A DNA stretch of 64,000 nt from Candidatus Methanoliparum thermophilum (GTDB lineage Archaea; Halobacteriota; Methanoliparia; Methanoliparales; Methanoliparaceae): the NCBI GenBank assembly GCA_004212075.1, contig RXIF01000006.1, forward strand, positions 172,358 to 236,357, written 5' to 3'. The notes under the pieces were generated by a model, which searched no databases, was not told where the DNA came from, and worked only from the letters and a program-made list of their open reading frames with translations. Shown here piece by piece: positions 62,173-64,000 of this stretch. The translations under genes were made by a program, and so were the position numbers. The first letter of the stretch is position 1; each line of letters begins with the position of its first letter.

Positions 62173-63435
62173 TTAATTATTAGATATCATCGTAGAAATC
62201 TTTGCTGCTACGGCTGAACCTTGAGAGACGCTTAACGATATATCTTTCAATCCTTCCGCACATCCACAGATTAAAACTCCTTTTTTGTTAGTCTCTATCG
62301 GCGATAATCTGGAATTACCAGTAAAAAATCCATAATCATCTGTAGTTATGCCAAATATATCTGCCAGATTTTCTGCATCTTTTGATGGTAACGATGCTTC
62401 GGCTAATACTAACAAGTCTAAATTTAATTCGATACTTTTGTCGATAAACGTTTCAAAAAACTTAACTTTAATCTTATTATTGTTCTCCGTTACTATAGCA
62501 GGCTTTCCTCTCAAAAAATGAAGCCCCTTGGTTCTAGCATCAATATAAAGTTCTTCTGTGCCTTTAAAAGGGGTTCTTATATCCATATAAATTATATAAA
62601 CTTCTTTTTTTTGATCTTCGTCTTTCAACTCAAGAGCATTTTTTATTGTGAAAGAGCAACAATAATTGCTACAGTATCGATTATAGTTTATATTTCTGCT
62701 ACCAACGCATAGTATAAATCCAATTTTTTCCGCCTCAACACCATCCGAAGGTCTCAGTACCTTGCCTTCTGTCGGTCCATCCGGGTCGAGCATCCTAACC
62801 AATTGCATAGATGTTATGACATCTTTAATTTCTCCATACCCGTAAAGCCCGTTGGGCTTAAATAGATCGTACCCTGTAGCCAGAACTATCGTTTTTGCCT
62901 TAATATCCTCCTCCTCATCATTCATATCAAGATCGATAGCATCATCCCCGGCCACTTTGACACATTCGCCACATTTATTACAATGTTCTGCGTCTATGGC
63001 AAACAATCTTGGAACGGCATTAGGATATGGCATATATATCGCTTTTCTATTATCTAAACCTTCATTAAACTCGTTTGGTATCTCTACAGGACAGACTTCT
63101 ACACATTTATTAAAAAAATCGCCCATCTTTTTTACAAATCTTGCTTTGTGGATAACCTTAATGTTGTATTCTCCAAAATCACCGGTGCATTCTTTAATCT
63201 CTGAATTGGTCATTAATTCTATATTTTTATTGATCGATAACCTCTCCATCTCGTCTGTTAAAACCTTTCTAACATCTTCAAATTTTGGAAAAGTTTTTTT
63301 TATTTTTGATACTTTTCCACCAATAAAAGGGGTTTTTTCTATCAGTCCGACTTTATATCCCATATCTGCAAGATCTAACGCCGATCTTATCCCAGAAACC
63401 CCACCACCAACAATTACTGCATCAAACTCTCTCAA
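62173..63435 (-). CDS. Short HdrA-like flavoprotein
   Basis: 420 residues. FAD motif [20 protein letters not shown] and [16 protein letters not shown] match HdrA. A ferredoxin-like remnant [10 protein letters not shown] lacks the rest of its cluster ligands. Then [10 protein letters not shown] and the HdrA-type [20 protein letters not shown], ending [20 protein letters not shown]. HdrA is usually 650 residues or more with extra C-terminal ferredoxin domains; these are missing here but the upstream polyferredoxin gene, one base away, could replace them. It may take part in flavin-based electron bifurcation; this is inference. Confidence 0.75.
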   Translation of the reverse strand: MREFDAVIVGGGVSGIRSALDLADMGYKVGLIEKTPFIGGKVSKIKKTFPKFEDVRKVLTDEMERLSINKNIELMTNSEIKECTGDFGEYNIKVIHKARFVKKMGDFFNKCVEVCPVEIPNEFNEGLDNRKAIYMPYPNAVPRLFAIDAEHCNKCGECVKVAGDDAIDLDMNDEEEDIKAKTIVLATGYDLFKPNGLYGYGEIKDVITSMQLVRMLDPDGPTEGKVLRPSDGVEAEKIGFILCVGSRNINYNRYCSNYCCSFTIKNALELKDEDQKKEVYIIYMDIRTPFKGTEELYIDARTKGLHFLRGKPAIVTENNNKIKVKFFETFIDKSIELNLDLLVLAEASLPSKDAENLADIFGITTDDYGFFTGNSRLSPIETNKKGVLICGCAEGLKDISLSVSQGSAVAAKISTMISNN

Positions 63436-63436
63436 A

Positions 63437-64000
63437 TCAGACCCCTCCTTCCATTTTATATTCTGTATCTTTTATATTTGACTTGACATTATCTTTTTTA
63501 TCATCTTGAAATATTGATTTTACAGAACTAATCGTCTTGTTGAGACCTCTTACATAAAGTTCTTTTGTATAAGATTCACCGTTAGTAAGTCTGTCTAGTG
63601 CCCTAATCCATGTTCCTGAATGGCCATCTTCTGCAAATATCTTATCTCTTTTAATAGTTATTGCATCCTCTGGGCAAGATTCTTTACATGCTCCACAAAG
63701 CATGCAATAAGACTGGTTTACTCTTAACGGAGACCCATATATAGCTTTACACGGGCAGACATCCATACAGACCCTACAATTTTCAGAACAGAGTTCATTT
63801 TTAATTGATACTGTACCTATGTATATACCTTCTTTAATTATTGCACCGTTTGGACAGACCCCTTGGCACCAACCACATGCTATACATTTTTCTTTATCGT
63901 AATAAAAAAATCTGCGATATCTATCTAATTTATTAACCTTGACGGATGGATACTCTTTAGCCAATTTCATGCATTCATCGTATCCTTTCTTTAATGCATC
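63437..64000 (-). CDS. Polyferredoxin-like subunit paired with the HdrA-like protein (start may lie outside the window)
   Basis: The frame has ATG at 63970 but stays open to the window edge (GYDECMKLAKE precedes), so the real start may be further upstream. From ATG, 177 residues with three cluster motifs: CIACGWCQGVCP, CRVCMDVCPCKA and CMLCGACKESCP (about residues 31-42, 66-77 and 89-100). The tail, with HSGTWIRALDRLTNG, is also seen in proteins linked to HdrA. Its stop is one base from the ATG of the HdrA-like gene, so the two form a unit. Confidence 0.7.
   Translation of the reverse strand, partial: DALKKGYDECMKLAKEYPSVKVNKLDRYRRFFYYDKEKCIACGWCQGVCPNGAIIKEGIYIGTVSIKNELCSENCRVCMDVCPCKAIYGSPLRVNQSYCMLCGACKESCPEDAITIKRDKIFAEDGHSGTWIRALDRLTNGESYTKELYVRGLNKTISSVKSIFQDDKKDNVKSNIKDTEYKMEGGV

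Noticed and set aside
61512..62183. 223-residue plus-strand frame
   Set aside because: Antisense shadow of asd.

Overview
The window is archaeal chromosome. It carries archaeal informational genes (endA, rpl21e, rpoF, pelota, pus10, ksgA, DUF655), archaeal-type IMP cyclohydrolase, archaeal ether-lipid synthesis (UbiA-family DGGGP synthase) and the C1-carrier enzyme Ftr. It also has heterodisulfide-reductase-like proteins and a four-subunit pyruvate:ferredoxin oxidoreductase. Together these point to a methanogenic, anaerobic methane/alkane-oxidising or Archaeoglobus-like euryarchaeon (Halobacteriota). The long EndA with two repeats, and IS remnants that resemble Methanosarcina-type transposases, fit this. 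The DNA is AT-rich. I cannot name the genus from sequence alone.

Layout. 1-5055 is core: HdrC start, DUF112/TctA membrane protein, endA, ogg, DUF166 and a lipid prenyltransferase. 5161-26009 is a 20.8-kb accessory island bounded by a 92-95 bp inverted repeat. Its left part is a mix of a few intact genes (ArsR regulator, PUA protein, zinc-ribbon/RDD protein, GlcD-like plus HdrD/GlcF-like pair, GltS-like symporter, DUF2330 exported protein), three MITE-like IS derivatives, and many broken metabolic genes (ArsP-like permease, AOR tail, NifB tail, dicarboxylate symporter, glycosidase, M28 peptidase). Its right part (about 17.4-25.9 kb) is organised exactly like an integron gene-cassette array without an integrase (CALIN). 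Five attC-like sites, all in one orientation, separate a broken DUF262 gene, an MjaI-like restriction-modification cassette with an SNase-like gene, a decayed ACR3 arsenite pump, a DUF262-HNH-Mrr_N nuclease, and a GHKL-ATPase/helical-protein pair. Each complete cassette begins with the reverse complement of its own end, which is the diagnostic integron signature.

26079-31101 is core metabolism: porGDAB, purO, ftr and a nitroreductase. 31102-39640 is a second, unrelated accessory region. It holds a DNA methyltransferase-nuclease fusion behind a truncated copy of a heptad-repeat membrane-protein gene, a full copy of that gene, paralogous two-helix membrane proteins, and a DUF3631-like replication ATPase broken by frameshifts. 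Direct repeats flank a 3.4-kb unit there, suggesting remnants of a small integrated replicon.

39640-64000 is core again: isopropylmalate/isocitrate-type dehydrogenase, the DUF22-pus10 and rpl21e-rpoF-DUF655-ksgA clusters, tetrapyrrole genes (hemB, hemA, CysG/Met8-like), and a complete nitrogen-assimilation operon (amt, glnK, glnA, Fe-S/FAD oxidoreductase, three-part split glutamate synthase). A second FMN glutamate-synthase-like gene, tRNA-Gly(GCC), an RHH regulator, pelota, an ADP-forming acyl-CoA-synthetase-like protein, asd, and a short HdrA-like flavoprotein with a polyferredoxin follow.
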